Source: Streptomyces neyagawaensis (GTDB lineage Bacteria; Actinomycetota; Actinomycetes; Streptomycetales; Streptomycetaceae). Taken from it: a DNA stretch of 64,000 bases. Both the position numbers and the translations under genes were made by a program. How positions within the stretch are numbered: position 1 is the stretch's first letter; each line of letters opens with the position of its first letter. Positions 48,686 through 58,353 of this stretch are shown in pieces. The notes beneath the pieces were generated by a model. It was given only the letters and a program-made list of their open reading frames with translations. It was not told the origin of the DNA and made no database searches. The stretch lies in assembly GCF_023516595.1 (NCBI RefSeq), contig NZ_JAMGBG010000059.1, positions 1 to 64,000 on the forward strand, written 5' to 3'.

Positions 48686-51600
48686 GCCCCACGATGCGAC
48701 CGACCGCCCCGCAGCAGCGGCAGCCCGTCGCCATCGTCGGCATGGCGGTGACCCTGCCCGGCGCCTGTGACCTGGCCGCGTTCTGGCGCAACCTCGTCAC
48801 CGGCGCAGACGCCATCTCCGAGGTGCCCAGGGCCCGCTGGGACGCGGACACCTACTACGACCCGGACGGACGGCGCGGCCTCGATGGCGTCTACTGCCGC
48901 CGCGGCGGCTTCGTCGACGGGCTCGACGCGCTCGCCGCCTTCGACCCGACCGTCTTCGGACTCATGCCGGACTCCGTGCCCGGCACCGAACCCGACCAGC
49001 TGATCGCACTGCGCACCGCCGCGGCCGCGCTCGCCGACGCGGGGGAGGCCGCACTGCCCGAAGACCGCTCCCGGGTCGGTGTCGTGCTCGGCCGCGGCGG
49101 TTATCTGAGCGACGGGCTCGCCCGACTCGACCAGCAGATGCGTACGTCCGCCCAACTGGTGCGCACCCTGCACGAGTTACTGCCAGAGCTGGACGGCGAG
49201 CGGCTCGACGCGGTACGGATGGCGTTCACGGCAGCGCTCGGCGGGGAGCAGAGCCCCGAGTCGGTGATCGGCCTCGTGCCCAACTTCGCGGCGTCCCGGG
49301 TCGCCAACCGGCTCGATCTGCGTGGCCCCGCCTACACCGTGGACGCGGCCTGCGCCTCCTCGCTCGTCGCACTCGACCAGGCCGTCGGCGCGCTCGCCGC
49401 GGGCAGCTGCGACGTGATGCTCGCGGGGGGCGTACACCACTGCCACGACATCACGCTCTGGTCCGTCTTCAGCCGGCTGCGGGCGCTGTCGCCGTCCCAG
49501 CGGATCCGCCCGTTCCACCGGGACGCGGACGGCGTGCTGATGGGCGAGGGCACCGGCGTGGTCGTACTCAAACGGCTCGCGGACGCGCGGCGCGACGGCG
49601 ACCGGATCTACGCCGTGGTCCGCGGCGTCGGCGTGGCCGGCGACGGCCGGGCCGGCTCCCTGGTCAACCCGGACCCCGGCGGCCAGGCCCGCGCTGTCCG
49701 GCTCGCCTGGGCGGAGGCGGGGCTCGACCCGGCGGCACCGGGGTCGCTCGGCCTGCTGGAGGCGCACGGCACCGGAACCCCCGGCGGCGACCGGGCCGAA
49801 CTGGCCGCGCTGGCCGAGGTGTTCGGGCCGCCGGGCCCGGACGCCGGGCCCGACGCCGTGATCGGCTCCGTGAAGTCGATGATCGGCCACACGATGCCGG
49901 CGGCGGGTGTGGCGGGCCTCGTCAAGGCGGCCCTGGCGGTGCACCACGGCATGCTCCTGCCGACCCTGCACTGCGACGACCCGCACCCGGCGCTCCGCGG
50001 CACCCGCTTCGCTCCGGCCCAGCAGGCCCGGCCCTGGGACGGGGACGTCCGACGTGCCGCGGTCAGCGCCTTCGGCTTCGGCGGGATCAACGCCCACGTC
50101 GTCCTGGAGTCGGTACCGGAGCCCGTACCTGCCCCCGCATGGGCGCCTGCCCCGGCGTCGGCTCCCGCGCCGGCATCGGCTCCGGCCGTCGCGCCTGCGG
50201 CCCCGGCACCCGGCGGACCGGGCGCTGGGCCTGCTGCCTGCGCGGACCGTGCCGAAGTGGCCGAGCCGCCCCGGCTGTTGCGGGTCGCCGCCGCGACCCC
50301 GCAGGACCTCGCCGAACTGCTCGACGCCGACGACACCGAGCTGCGCGCGGCCGCCGCCGAGGGCGGAGCGAGGGGAGCCGGGGGCGCCCGCGTCGCCGTC
50401 CTGGACCCCACCGACCGCCGCCTCGCCCTGGCCCGCAAGGCAGTCGCCCGCGCCCGGGCATGGGGCGGCCGGAGCGACGTCTGGTGCGCGCCGCGGCCGG
50501 TACTCGGCATGGGCGGCGGGAAGATCGCCTTCCTCTTCCCAGGGCTGGAGGCCGAGTTCGAGCCGCGGGCCGAGGACGTCGCCCGTCACTTCGACCTGCC
50601 GGCGCCGCACTGGCCGGACGCCCGCGTGGGCGACGTCGCCCGGCACGGCGCGGCCGTCGTCGGCCTCGGCCGGCTACTCGCCGGAGCGCTCGCCCGGATC
50701 GGCGTCCGGCCGGACGCGCTGGCCGGGCACAGTGTGGGGGAATGGACGGCGATGGCGGTCGGCGGGATGTACGCGGACGCCGAGGTCGACGCGTTCCTGC
50801 GGGACTTCGACCCGGCCACGCTGCGCGTCCCAGGGCTCGCCTTCGCCGCGTTCGGCACCGGTGCGGACCAGGTGGACGCCGAGCTCGCGGCGTACCCGGA
50901 CGTCGTCGTCTCGCACGACAACGCGCCCCACCAGACCCTCGTCTGCGGGCCTCACGACCAGGTCGAGGCGCTCATCGGGCGGCTGCGCGGCGCGGGAGTG
51001 CTCGGTCGGCTGCTGCCCTTCGAGTCCGGCTTCCACACGCCGATGCTCGCCCCGTACCTCACCTCCATCGAGAAGGCCGCGCGCGGCTTCACGCTGCACC
51101 CGCCCCGGGTGCCCGTCTGGTCCGCCACGACCGCCGCGCCCTTCCCGGCCGACGAGGCCGCGGCGCGCGCGCTCTTCCTGCGCCACCTGCTCGAACCGGT
51201 CCGCTTCCGGCACCTCACCACGGCCCTGTACGACGCCGGGTTCCGGGCCTTCGTCCAGCTGGGCCAGGGCCAGCTGCCGGCTCTCGTGGACGACACCCTC
51301 ACCAGCCGCGCGTGCCTGACGCTCAGCGCCAACACGCCCCGGCACAGCGGGCTTTCGCAGCTGTACCGGGTGGCGGCCGGACTCTGGTCGCACGGTGCCG
51401 AGCCGGACTTCGCGGCACTGCGGGCGGGGGCCACGCCTCGGTCGACGGCGGCGCCTGCCCGTACGGCGGAGACCGTCCCCTCGGCCACGGAGAGCCCGCG
51501 AGCCGTCCCCGCCCCCGTCACCGTCCCCCTCACCCTCGGCTCCGGGCTCGTCTCGCTCGACGCCGCCACCCGGGACCGGCTCCGCAGCACCCTGCGCGCG

Positions 51601-53337
51601 GCACCCGCACCCGGGATGGACCGGCTCGCGGCCGTGGCCGCGCGGAGCCCCGTGGCGGCCGAACTGCGCTCGCTGCTCGGCGAGACGGCGGACACGGCAG
51701 CGGAACTGGCGGAGCTGTTCGCCGCGGCAGCGGCCCCGCGCCGCACCGCGCCCGCGGCGCCGCCCCCCGAGCCCTCGGCGACCGGGGCGGTGCCGCCTGC
51801 CGCCGCCCCCCGCGCCATCACCCTGCGCATCGCACTCGACACCATGCCGTACCTCGCCGACCACTGTTTCTTCCGGCAGCCCGCGCACTGGCCCGAGATC
51901 GCCGACCGCTGGCCCGTGGTGCCCGCCACCACCCTGGTGCAGCACATGATCGACGCCGTGCCCGGCCCGGGGAGGGCCGTGGCCGTGCACGACGCCCGGT
52001 TTCTGCAGTGGACCGTCGCCGCCCCGCCCACCGAGGCCACGGTCACGGTCCGGCCCGAGGGACAGGGGCGGTACGCCGTGGAGTTCGGGCGCCACGCCCG
52101 CGCCACGGTCGAGACCGCCCACGGGCACGACACCGCGCCCCGCCCACGGCCGTGGCGGACGGACGCCCCGGAGAGCCGTCCGGCTGTGTCCGCGCGGCAG
52201 ATGTACGACGGCCGCTGGATGTTCCACGGGCCGCGGTTCCGCGGCGTCACCGAGATCGGCGCGCTCGGCGAGCGGCACGTCCGCGGTGTCCTGACCACCC
52301 CGTCCGCGCCCGGCGCGCTCCTCGACAACGTCGGTCAGCTGCTGGGCTACTGGCTGATGGCCACGCACCCCGACCGCACCATCGTCTTCCCGACGGGCGT
52401 CGAGGAGATCCGTTTCCACGGCCCGCCACCGGAACAGGGCACCACACTCGACTGCCACATCAGGGTCACCACCGTGACGGACACCGCGCTGGTGGCTGAC
52501 GCGCAGCTCGCCCGCGACGGCGAGGTCTGGGCCGAGATCCGCGGCTGGCGGGACCGGCGCTTCGACTCGCCGCCCGAGGTCGATCCGGTCAAACGATGGC
52601 CCGAGCGCAACACTCTGTCGGTCACCCAGGAGGGCGGTTGGCAGCTGGTCTTCGAACGCTGGCCCGATCCCGCATCCCGCGAGATATACATGCGCAGCCA
52701 GCTCGCGGGCCCTGAGCGCGAGCAGTACGCCGGGCACCCCCCGCGCGGTCGGCGCCAGTGGCTGCTCGGCCGTATCGCCGCCAAGGACGCCGTACGCCGC
52801 CACCTGTGGGCGCACGGCGCGGGCCCCGTCTTCCCTGCCGAGATACGGGTCGCCAACGACCCTGGCGGCAGACCGCGCCCCGAGGGCGTACACGGCAGAG
52901 AACTCCCGCCTCTGGAACTGTCGCTCGCGCACTGCCGGGAGGCCGCCGTCGCACTCGTCCGGCCCGCCGCCGACAGCCCTGGCACCGGCACCGGCACCGG
53001 CATCGACATCGAGGAGATCGTCGAGCGCCCCGAAACGGCCTACGACGCCATCCTCGCCCCGGACGAGCGGGCGCTCTTCACCGGGCTCGGCGGCGGCCCC
53101 GGCCCGCTGACCCGGTTCTGGGCCGCCAAGGAAGCCGCGGCCAAGGCCGAGGGCACCGGACTGGGCGGCCGACCGCGGGACTTCACGGCGGTCGAGGTCG
53201 AAGAGGGCGGCCGTGCCCTCACGGTCCGGGCACCCTCCGGCCGGCTGAGGCGCATCCGGCTCACCGATGTGACCAACCCGCCGGGGCTGCCCACCCGTAC
53301 CTACACCGTCGCTTGGACCGAGGAGAGCCCATCATGA
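48682..53337 (+). CDS. Second PKS subunit: KS-AT-DH-phosphopantetheinyl transferase
   Basis: A 1551-residue megasynthase. The ketosynthase (15-440) keeps a full triad: Cys224 (DAACASS), His362 (EAHGTGT) and His403 (IGHTMPAAG), so it is not an obvious chain-length-factor decoy. An Ala/Pro linker (about 475-515) follows. The acyltransferase-like domain (614-900) has GLEAEF where GQGSQ is usual, but keeps Ser684 (GHSVGEW). A dehydratase of the PUFA/enediyne double-hotdog type has His1061 (LADHCFF) and an Asp in LLDNVGQLLGYW. The C-terminal Sfp-type phosphopantetheinyl transferase (about 1340-1545) has Asp1442 (GIDIEEI), Lys1483, Glu1484 (WAAKEAAAKAEG). It can therefore activate the ACP of subunit 1 and the free ACP. 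The start is GTG 48682, overlapping the upstream stop; the stop overlaps the ACP start (ATGA). Confidence 0.92.
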
Positions 53338-53633
53338 CCAGCCCCGCGACCACCGGCCCCGCGTACGCCGCCGTCCTCGCCGAGATCACCGACGCTCTGC
53401 GCACGGTCCTCGACGACCTCGAACTGGACGACACCCCGATCACCTCCGACACCCGCTTCGTGGAGGACCTCGACCTGGAGTCCATCGACCTGGTCACGCT
53501 CACCGCCGAGCTGGGCGGGCGCTACGGCGACCGGGTCGACTTCCCCGCCTGGTTCGCCTCGCTCGAACTTTCCGACATCATCGGACTGACCGTCGGACAA
53601 CTCGTCCAGTACATCGCGGGGTGCCTGCGGTGA
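53334..53633 (+). CDS. Free-standing acyl carrier protein
   Basis: A 99-residue acyl carrier protein. The phosphopantetheine site is Ser50 in DLDLESIDLVTL, and the four-helix pattern is clear (ALRTVLDDLELDD, FVEDLDLES, LTAELGGRYGDRVDF, TVGQLVQYIAGCL). DFPAWFASLELSDI is an acidic loop that may define the partner. It is separate from the ACP built into subunit 1; it may carry a starter or hand the finished chain to release and tailoring enzymes. The PPTase at the end of subunit 2 should activate it. It starts in the stop codon of the PKS gene (ATGA) and its stop overlaps the next gene's GTG. Confidence 0.93.
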   Translation: MTSPATTGPAYAAVLAEITDALRTVLDDLELDDTPITSDTRFVEDLDLESIDLVTLTAELGGRYGDRVDFPAWFASLELSDIIGLTVGQLVQYIAGCLR

Positions 53634-54439
53634 CCACGATCGAGGCGGGCGGGATCCGGCTGAACGTGGAGCGGCTGAGCGGCGCACCCACCCCGGCACC
53701 GGGCCCGCCCCAGACGGTCGTCCTCGTGCACGGCATCGCCACCGACAACCTGACCAGCTACTACTTCACCATCGCGCCCGCGCTCGCCGCAGCCGGACAC
53801 GACGTCGTGATGTACGACCAGCGCGGCCACGGCCGCAGCTCCCGCCCGCCGCGCGGCTACAGTGTCGAGGACTTCAGCGGCGACCTGGACGCGCTGCTCG
53901 ACGCCCTCGCCCTGGAAGGGCCCGTCCACCTGATCGGCAACTCCTTCGGCGGCACCGTCGCCCTCGCCTACGCGCTGCGCCGCCCGGAGCGGGTCGCCGG
54001 CATCCTGATGCTCGAGTCCGAGCCGCCGACCGCCGCCTGGGCCAAGAAGATGAGCGGCATCCTGGCCGGCTCCGCCCACCAGCTCCACGACGAGCGCACC
54101 CTGCCGTGGATCGAGGAGACCTACGGCCGCCACGAGGCCCGCCTGGTGCGCTGGGCCACCCGGCTGCTGCACGGCACCTCCATCGCCGAGGACATCGCGT
54201 CCTGCCCCGTCCCCGCCGAGGAGTCCTGGCAGAGCCTGCACGTGCCGGTCTGCGCGGTGTACGGCGCTGCCTCCGACCTGGCCGACACGGCGCCCTGGCT
54301 GGAATCGCTGCTGCCCCGCTGCCGCACCGTGACGGTGCCCGGGCACGGGCACTCCGTGCTCGTCGGCACCCCCGAGACGGTCGTCCCGCTGCTGCTCGAC
54401 TGGCTACGGGACGGCCACCGGGAGCTGGTCGCGCCGTGA
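53630..54439 (+). CDS. Alpha/beta hydrolase, probable chain-releasing thioesterase
   Basis: An alpha/beta-fold hydrolase of 269 residues. The core includes VVLVHGIATDNL (oxyanion loop), DQRGHGRSS, the nucleophile elbow GNSFGGTVALA, a C-terminal acid near YGAASDLADTAP, and the base in VPGHGHSVLV. In this operon it could release the acyl chain from the ACP or trim the product; no other thioesterase is encoded. The start at GTG 53630 overlaps the ACP stop (GTGA), the pattern used elsewhere in this operon; GTG 53621 three codons earlier is possible. It ends overlapping the glycosyltransferase (GTGA). Confidence 0.87.
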   Translation: MTTIEAGGIRLNVERLSGAPTPAPGPPQTVVLVHGIATDNLTSYYFTIAPALAAAGHDVVMYDQRGHGRSSRPPRGYSVEDFSGDLDALLDALALEGPVHLIGNSFGGTVALAYALRRPERVAGILMLESEPPTAAWAKKMSGILAGSAHQLHDERTLPWIEETYGRHEARLVRWATRLLHGTSIAEDIASCPVPAEESWQSLHVPVCAVYGAASDLADTAPWLESLLPRCRTVTVPGHGHSVLVGTPETVVPLLLDWLRDGHRELVAP

Positions 54440-55620
54440 GCCGCTTTCTGTTCGTCGTGCCGCCCCTGGTCGGGCACGTCAACCCGGCGGTCAGCGTGGC
54501 CGCCGAGCTGACCAGATGCGGGCACCGGGCCGCCTGGGCCGGACTGCCCGGGTTCGTCGGGGAACTGGCCGGGCCCGACGCCGAGGTGTACCCGTGCGAC
54601 GTGCCCACGCTCCCGGAACGTCCTGCTGCCCTGCGCGGTGCCGCAGCCTTGCGCTTCCTGTGGGAGGAGTTCCTCGTGCCGCTCGCCGGGGCGATGGCGC
54701 CCGGTGTGCGCCGCGCGGTCGAGGGGTTCCGGCCCGATGTCGTCGTCGCCGACCAGCAGACCCTCGCCGGTGCCCTCGTCGCCGAGCGCCTCGGGGTGCC
54801 GTACGCCACCGCGTCGACCACCCCGGCGGAGTTCAGCGACGCCCTGGACGGCATGCCGAAGGTGGCTCGGTGGACCGCCGGGCTCGTCGCGGATCTGCGC
54901 GCCCGCCTCGGCGACCCGGGGCGCACCCACGATCCGCGCTTCTCCCCCGACCTGGTGCTCTCCTTCACCACCCCCGAACTCGCGGGCCCGGGCCCTCGGC
55001 TGCCGCAGCTGCGGTACGTCGGTCCGGCCTTCACCCGGCGCCCGGCCGCCGACTTCCCCTGGGAGTGGCTCGACGAGCACCGGGCCACCGTCCTGGTCTC
55101 ACTCGGCACCGCCAACACCGGCCTGGGGGCGCGTTTCCTCGCCGAGTGCGCGGCCGCCGCGCGGGAGCGCGGGCGGCGGCTGCAGGCGGTAGTCGCCGAC
55201 CCCGGGGGGGTACTCGACCAAGAGTCCGACGCCGACCTCCTGGTGCTGCCCCGGATCCCCCAACTGCCGCTCCTGCGCCGGGCGTCCGCGATGATCAGCC
55301 ACGCCGGGCAGAACACCGTCGCCGAGTGCCTGTGGCACGGCGTACCGCTGGTGGTCGCGCCCATCCGGGACGACCAGCCACTGATCGCCGGCCAGGTCAC
55401 CGGCGCCGGCGCCGGAGTGCGGGTGCGCTTCGGGCGCGCCGACCGCCGGCGGATCGGTGCCGCCCTCGACGCCGTACTCGACGGGCCCGCCTACCGCGCG
55501 GCGGCCCGGCGCGTCGGGGACTCCTTCCGTGCGGCGGGCGGGGCGGCTGCTGCGGCGGCGTACCTGGAGAAGTTCGCGGCACAGAAGCCATGGGGGCCGC
55601 AGGAGTCACGGGAGCGGTGA
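54436..55620 (+). CDS. UGT-like glycosyltransferase (GT1 family)
   Basis: A 394-residue GT-B glycosyltransferase of the macrolide/MGT-like GT1 family. The N-terminal acceptor domain begins FLFVVPPLVGHVNPAVSVA, with the catalytic His in VGHV. The C-terminal donor domain has VLVSLGTANTG, LPRIPQLPLL, and the nucleotide-sugar block SHAGQNTVAECLWHGVPLVV followed by APIRDDQPLIAGQV. It should transfer a sugar from an NDP donor to a hydroxyl or carboxyl on the lipid-like product. No sugar-biosynthesis genes accompany it, so it probably uses a common nucleotide sugar. The start is GTG 54436, overlapping the hydrolase stop. It is the last tightly coupled gene; the methyltransferase follows after 59 bases. 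Confidence 0.92.
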   Translation: MSRFLFVVPPLVGHVNPAVSVAAELTRCGHRAAWAGLPGFVGELAGPDAEVYPCDVPTLPERPAALRGAAALRFLWEEFLVPLAGAMAPGVRRAVEGFRPDVVVADQQTLAGALVAERLGVPYATASTTPAEFSDALDGMPKVARWTAGLVADLRARLGDPGRTHDPRFSPDLVLSFTTPELAGPGPRLPQLRYVGPAFTRRPAADFPWEWLDEHRATVLVSLGTANTGLGARFLAECAAAARERGRRLQAVVADPGGVLDQESDADLLVLPRIPQLPLLRRASAMISHAGQNTVAECLWHGVPLVVAPIRDDQPLIAGQVTGAGAGVRVRFGRADRRRIGAALDAVLDGPAYRAAARRVGDSFRAAGGAAAAAAYLEKFAAQKPWGPQESRER

Positions 55621-55679
55621 GCGACCGACCGGCACGGCGACCGCTGTGCCGAAGAGTGGAACGAGAGGAGACCACGGAC

Positions 55680-56795
55680 ATGGCCACCACGAACCGGCCC
55701 CCTGACACCCCCGGCACACCCGCCCCACCGTCCCCTGCTTCCGACGCCGAACGCGTCGCCCGCCTGCGCCCCGCGTACCAGGCAGAGCTGGCCGACGGCA
55801 TCGCCCGGTTCTTCGAGCCGCGCCGCACCGACTGCCCCTGGTGCGGCGCGCGGCAGCTGCGTCGCCGCCTGCGCACCAAGGACCACTTGCAGCGAAAGCC
55901 CGGCACCTTCACCCTGGACCAGTGCCGCGACTGCGGGCACACCTTCCAGAACCCGCAGCTCAGCGCGGCCGGACTGGACTTCTACTACCGGGACTTCTAC
56001 GACGGCCTGTACGCCGAGAAGATCGGCGGCGCCCTGGACAGCGACGCCGCGAGGAAACGCAACCACGACCGGGCCGTGGCCATGCGGCGGCACGCCCGGC
56101 CGAAGCGCTGGCTGGACGTCGGCACGGCGGGCGGTGACTTCTGCCTGGCGGCCAAGGAAGCACTGCCCGGCACCTCCTTCGACGGGCTCGACATCGGCGC
56201 CCATGTGCTCGGGGCGCAGCGGTCGGGGCGCATCGAGCGGGCCTACCAGGGCTTTCTGCCCGACCTCGCGGACGAACTCGCCGGCCAGTACGACGCGGTG
56301 AGCATGTTCCACTGCCTGGAGCACACCACGGACCCGCAGGCCCAACTGGCCGCGGTTCACACCGTGCTCCGCCCCGGCGGCCACCTGATCATCGAGGTGC
56401 CCAACCCGGAGTCGCCCTTCGGCCGCCTCTTCGGCGGGTACTGGCTGCCGTGGTTCCAGCCTCAGCACCAGCACTTCGTGACCATGAGGAACCTGCGCCG
56501 GGCCCTCACCGAGCTGGGCTTCACGGTGGTGGCGACGGACCGCGAGGAGTCCCATATCCCCGTGGACTTCACCGCGCTCGTAGGGCTGTACGTGCTGCGG
56601 CTGCTGCCGTTCCGCGACGAGCCCTGGCTGCCCGAGCCCCCGGGCCGTCTCGGCGCCGCGGTCACGAAGACGGTGTTCTGGGCGGGCATACCGTTCTGCT
56701 TCCCGATGTACGCCCTGGACCGGCTCCTCGCCCCGCTGATCCGCCGCAGTCGCTTCTCCAACGCCTTCCGGGTGATCGCCCGCCGCGAGGAGTGA
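55680..56795 (+). CDS. Class I methyltransferase with N-terminal zinc ribbon
   Basis: A 371-residue SAM-dependent methyltransferase (Methyltransf_23 type). A zinc-ribbon-like pair, CPWCG (about residue 52) and CRDCG (about 84), precedes the Rossmann domain: motif I WLDVGTAGGDFCL, then GLDIGAHVLGA, YDAVSMFHCLEHTTDPQ and LRPGGHLIIEVPNPES. WLPWFQPQHQHFVTMRNL is a conserved catalytic segment in this family. The C-terminal 80 residues are hydrophobic (ALVGLYVLRLLPF, VFWAGIPFCFPMYAL), suggesting membrane or lipid contact, which fits a lipidic substrate. It starts 59 bases after the glycosyltransferase with GAGGAG upstream. It probably methylates the glycolipid (sugar or chain). Whether O- or C-methylation is unknown. 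Confidence 0.88.
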   Translation: MATTNRPPDTPGTPAPPSPASDAERVARLRPAYQAELADGIARFFEPRRTDCPWCGARQLRRRLRTKDHLQRKPGTFTLDQCRDCGHTFQNPQLSAAGLDFYYRDFYDGLYAEKIGGALDSDAARKRNHDRAVAMRRHARPKRWLDVGTAGGDFCLAAKEALPGTSFDGLDIGAHVLGAQRSGRIERAYQGFLPDLADELAGQYDAVSMFHCLEHTTDPQAQLAAVHTVLRPGGHLIIEVPNPESPFGRLFGGYWLPWFQPQHQHFVTMRNLRRALTELGFTVVATDREESHIPVDFTALVGLYVLRLLPFRDEPWLPEPPGRLGAAVTKTVFWAGIPFCFPMYALDRLLAPLIRRSRFSNAFRVIARREE

Positions 56796-56880
56796 CCAGC
56801 CCGGCATGAGCTGGGACTGGAGAAGATGAAAGACGCCATGGGGAAGGTGGCCCCTTCCTACGGAAGTCCGCCGCCGCGAC

Positions 56881-56949
56881 CCCAGGGACACCCAACAGCA
56901 GATGCTGAACCTACTGGTGAGCTACTCGCCGAAGAAGCTGGGCTTCTTC
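56881..56949 (+). pseudogene. Relic of an aldehyde dehydrogenase C-terminus
   Basis: The frame from 56881 reads PRDTQQQMLNLL then VSYSPKKLGFF, the end of ExaC-type aldehyde dehydrogenases (compare QQTKNLLCSYSPQKLGFF at the end of the intact gene at 34279-35802). The stop expected after the final FF is absent, and nothing upstream (56800-56880) extends the match. It is a short fragment between the PKS operon and the ligAB genes. Relatives with VSYSPKKLGFF are the commoner form, so it came from a different copy than the intact neighbour. Confidence 0.6.
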
Positions 56950-57108
56950 CAGAGACACGAAAGAAGGCGCCTGACCTGGTCCTTTACCTGCCAGGCGCGG
57001 ATGATCCAGGTGTCGTCGGCGCTGACCGGCTCGTCGATCCGCTCGTCGGCGCCGAGGCGATCGGTGCGTCTGATGCCAGGGCGAAGAGGGCACGATCCGC
57101 GCCGCGCT
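56950..57108. other. Interval with possible transposase shard
   Basis: A minus-strand frame ending near 56930 reads ERIDEPVSADDTWIIRAWQV then KDQVRRLLS, vaguely like the linker of ISL3-type transposases. It is too short to assign. No terminal repeats are visible. The region lies between the ALDH relic and the stop of ligB. Confidence 0.25.
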
Positions 57109-57957
57109 TCATGTCTCCAGGTTCTCGAACAGCACCATCCCGGCGGCCGTGTTGGATGCGGGGACGTGGTAGGCGTCGTGCACGCGGCGGATCCGTGGCC
57201 CGAGGGCGCCGCGCATGATCAGCCACATGATGAGCTCGATGCCTTCGGAGCCCGCCTCGCGGATGTAGTCCTCACGGGTCAGCGCGGCCAGCTTCTCCGG
57301 GTCGTGTTCGATGGCGTCGAGGTACATCCGGTCGAAGTCCTGGTTGATCAGTCCGGCGCGGGCGCCCGCGAGCTGGTGGGACATGCCGCCGGTACCGAAG
57401 ACGGCGACCTTGAGGTCCTCGGGGAAGGAACGGATTGCCTCTCCGAGGGCCTTCCCGAGTGCGAGGCAGCGCGCCGCCGTGGGTTGCGGGTACTGGATGA
57501 CGTTGACCAGGACGGGAACGACAGTGCACGGCCAGCTCTCCCCCGGGTCGGGGCAGTACACCGACAGCGGAACGGTCAGACCGTGGTCGACGGCGAGGTC
57601 CTGGAACACCGTGATGTCGAAGGAGGAGTCGACCAGGCTCTCCACGAGGTGGTCGGAGAACTCCGGGGCGCCGACGACGATGGGCACGGGACGGCTGCCC
57701 CATCCTTCGTCCGCCACCTCGTACGAGGCCGCCGCGCCGATCGCGAACGTCGGTGTGACCGACATGTCGACGGCGTTGGCGTGGTCGTTGTAGACGACCA
57801 CCGCCACGTCCGGAGTGTGCCGGGCCATCCACTCCCGGGCGGGGGCGTAACCGTCGAACAGCGGCTTCCAATAGGGGTCGTCGGTCTTCTGGTGGTCCAT
57901 CGCCGCGCCGATCGACGGTACGTGCGAGGTGGCCAGACCCCATATCACCTCAGCCAA
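57109..57957 (-). CDS. ligB: Protocatechuate 4,5-dioxygenase-type beta subunit (LigB)
   Basis: A 282-residue class III extradiol dioxygenase, similar along its full length to LigB of Sphingobium protocatechuate 4,5-dioxygenase. Iron ligands by alignment: His12 (TSHVPSIGAA), His59 (YNDHANAVDM), Glu241 (GIELIMWLIMRGAL). The catalytic His is His194 (GTGGMSHQLAG), and ADEGWGSRPVPIVVG, DHGLTVPLSVY and YHVPASNTAAGM are conserved blocks. It cleaves a catecholic ring adjacent to the hydroxyls using Fe(II); protocatechuate, gallate or 3-O-methylgallate are possible substrates. It overlaps ligA by 8 bases and is the last gene of the operon. Confidence 0.93.
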   Translation of the reverse strand: MAEVIWGLATSHVPSIGAAMDHQKTDDPYWKPLFDGYAPAREWMARHTPDVAVVVYNDHANAVDMSVTPTFAIGAAASYEVADEGWGSRPVPIVVGAPEFSDHLVESLVDSSFDITVFQDLAVDHGLTVPLSVYCPDPGESWPCTVVPVLVNVIQYPQPTAARCLALGKALGEAIRSFPEDLKVAVFGTGGMSHQLAGARAGLINQDFDRMYLDAIEHDPEKLAALTREDYIREAGSEGIELIMWLIMRGALGPRIRRVHDAYHVPASNTAAGMVLFENLET

Positions 57958-58306
57958 AGCTCCGCCCTCCCGCTTTCAGCGCCTGAGTGAACTCCTCGGT
58001 GGTCATGCCGGTGAACACGCCACCGAGGTACTGCATGGACTTCTGGTCCAGGACCGCGAGCTTGAACACGTAGAAGATGGAGCCGCCCAGCTCCAGCATC
58101 CGCGTCCAGTCCCGGCTCAGGACCGCCTCCCGCTGCTCGGCCGTGAGTCCGTACGCCTCGCAGTACGCGTCCTCGTCGGCGCTGAACCTCGCCCGGTTGC
58201 CGGCGTCCTTCAACGACCCGCAGAGCCGGTTCAGTGCCCGGCCGCGACGGTTGTCGGCGGTGTCGAAGACGTAGGTGCCCGGAATCCGGGGTGTGCTGGT
58301 GGACAT
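57950..58306 (-). CDS. ligA: Protocatechuate 4,5-dioxygenase-type alpha subunit (LigA)
   Basis: A 118-residue small subunit of the LigAB-type extradiol dioxygenase. It is a compact helical protein: RGRALNRLCGSLKDAGNRARF, EDAYCEAYGLTAEQREAVLS, DWTRMLELGGSIFYVFKLAVL, and the end MTTEEFTQALKAGGRSFG. The alpha subunit shapes the substrate pocket. GGGAGAAGAAG precedes the ATG. It immediately precedes and overlaps ligB; the SDR gene lies 47 bases upstream. Confidence 0.94.
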   Translation of the reverse strand: MSTSTPRIPGTYVFDTADNRRGRALNRLCGSLKDAGNRARFSADEDAYCEAYGLTAEQREAVLSRDWTRMLELGGSIFYVFKLAVLDQKSMQYLGGVFTGMTTEEFTQALKAGGRSFG

Positions 58307-58353
58307 GGCTCTTCTTCTCCCTTCCTCTTCTTCCGCTGCCGTGCCACGGCCGT

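Noticed and set aside
56826..57218. A 130-codon plus-strand open frame between the methyltransferase and ligB
   Set aside because: It crosses the ALDH relic in the wrong frame and runs antisense into ligB; its sequence becomes Arg-rich.
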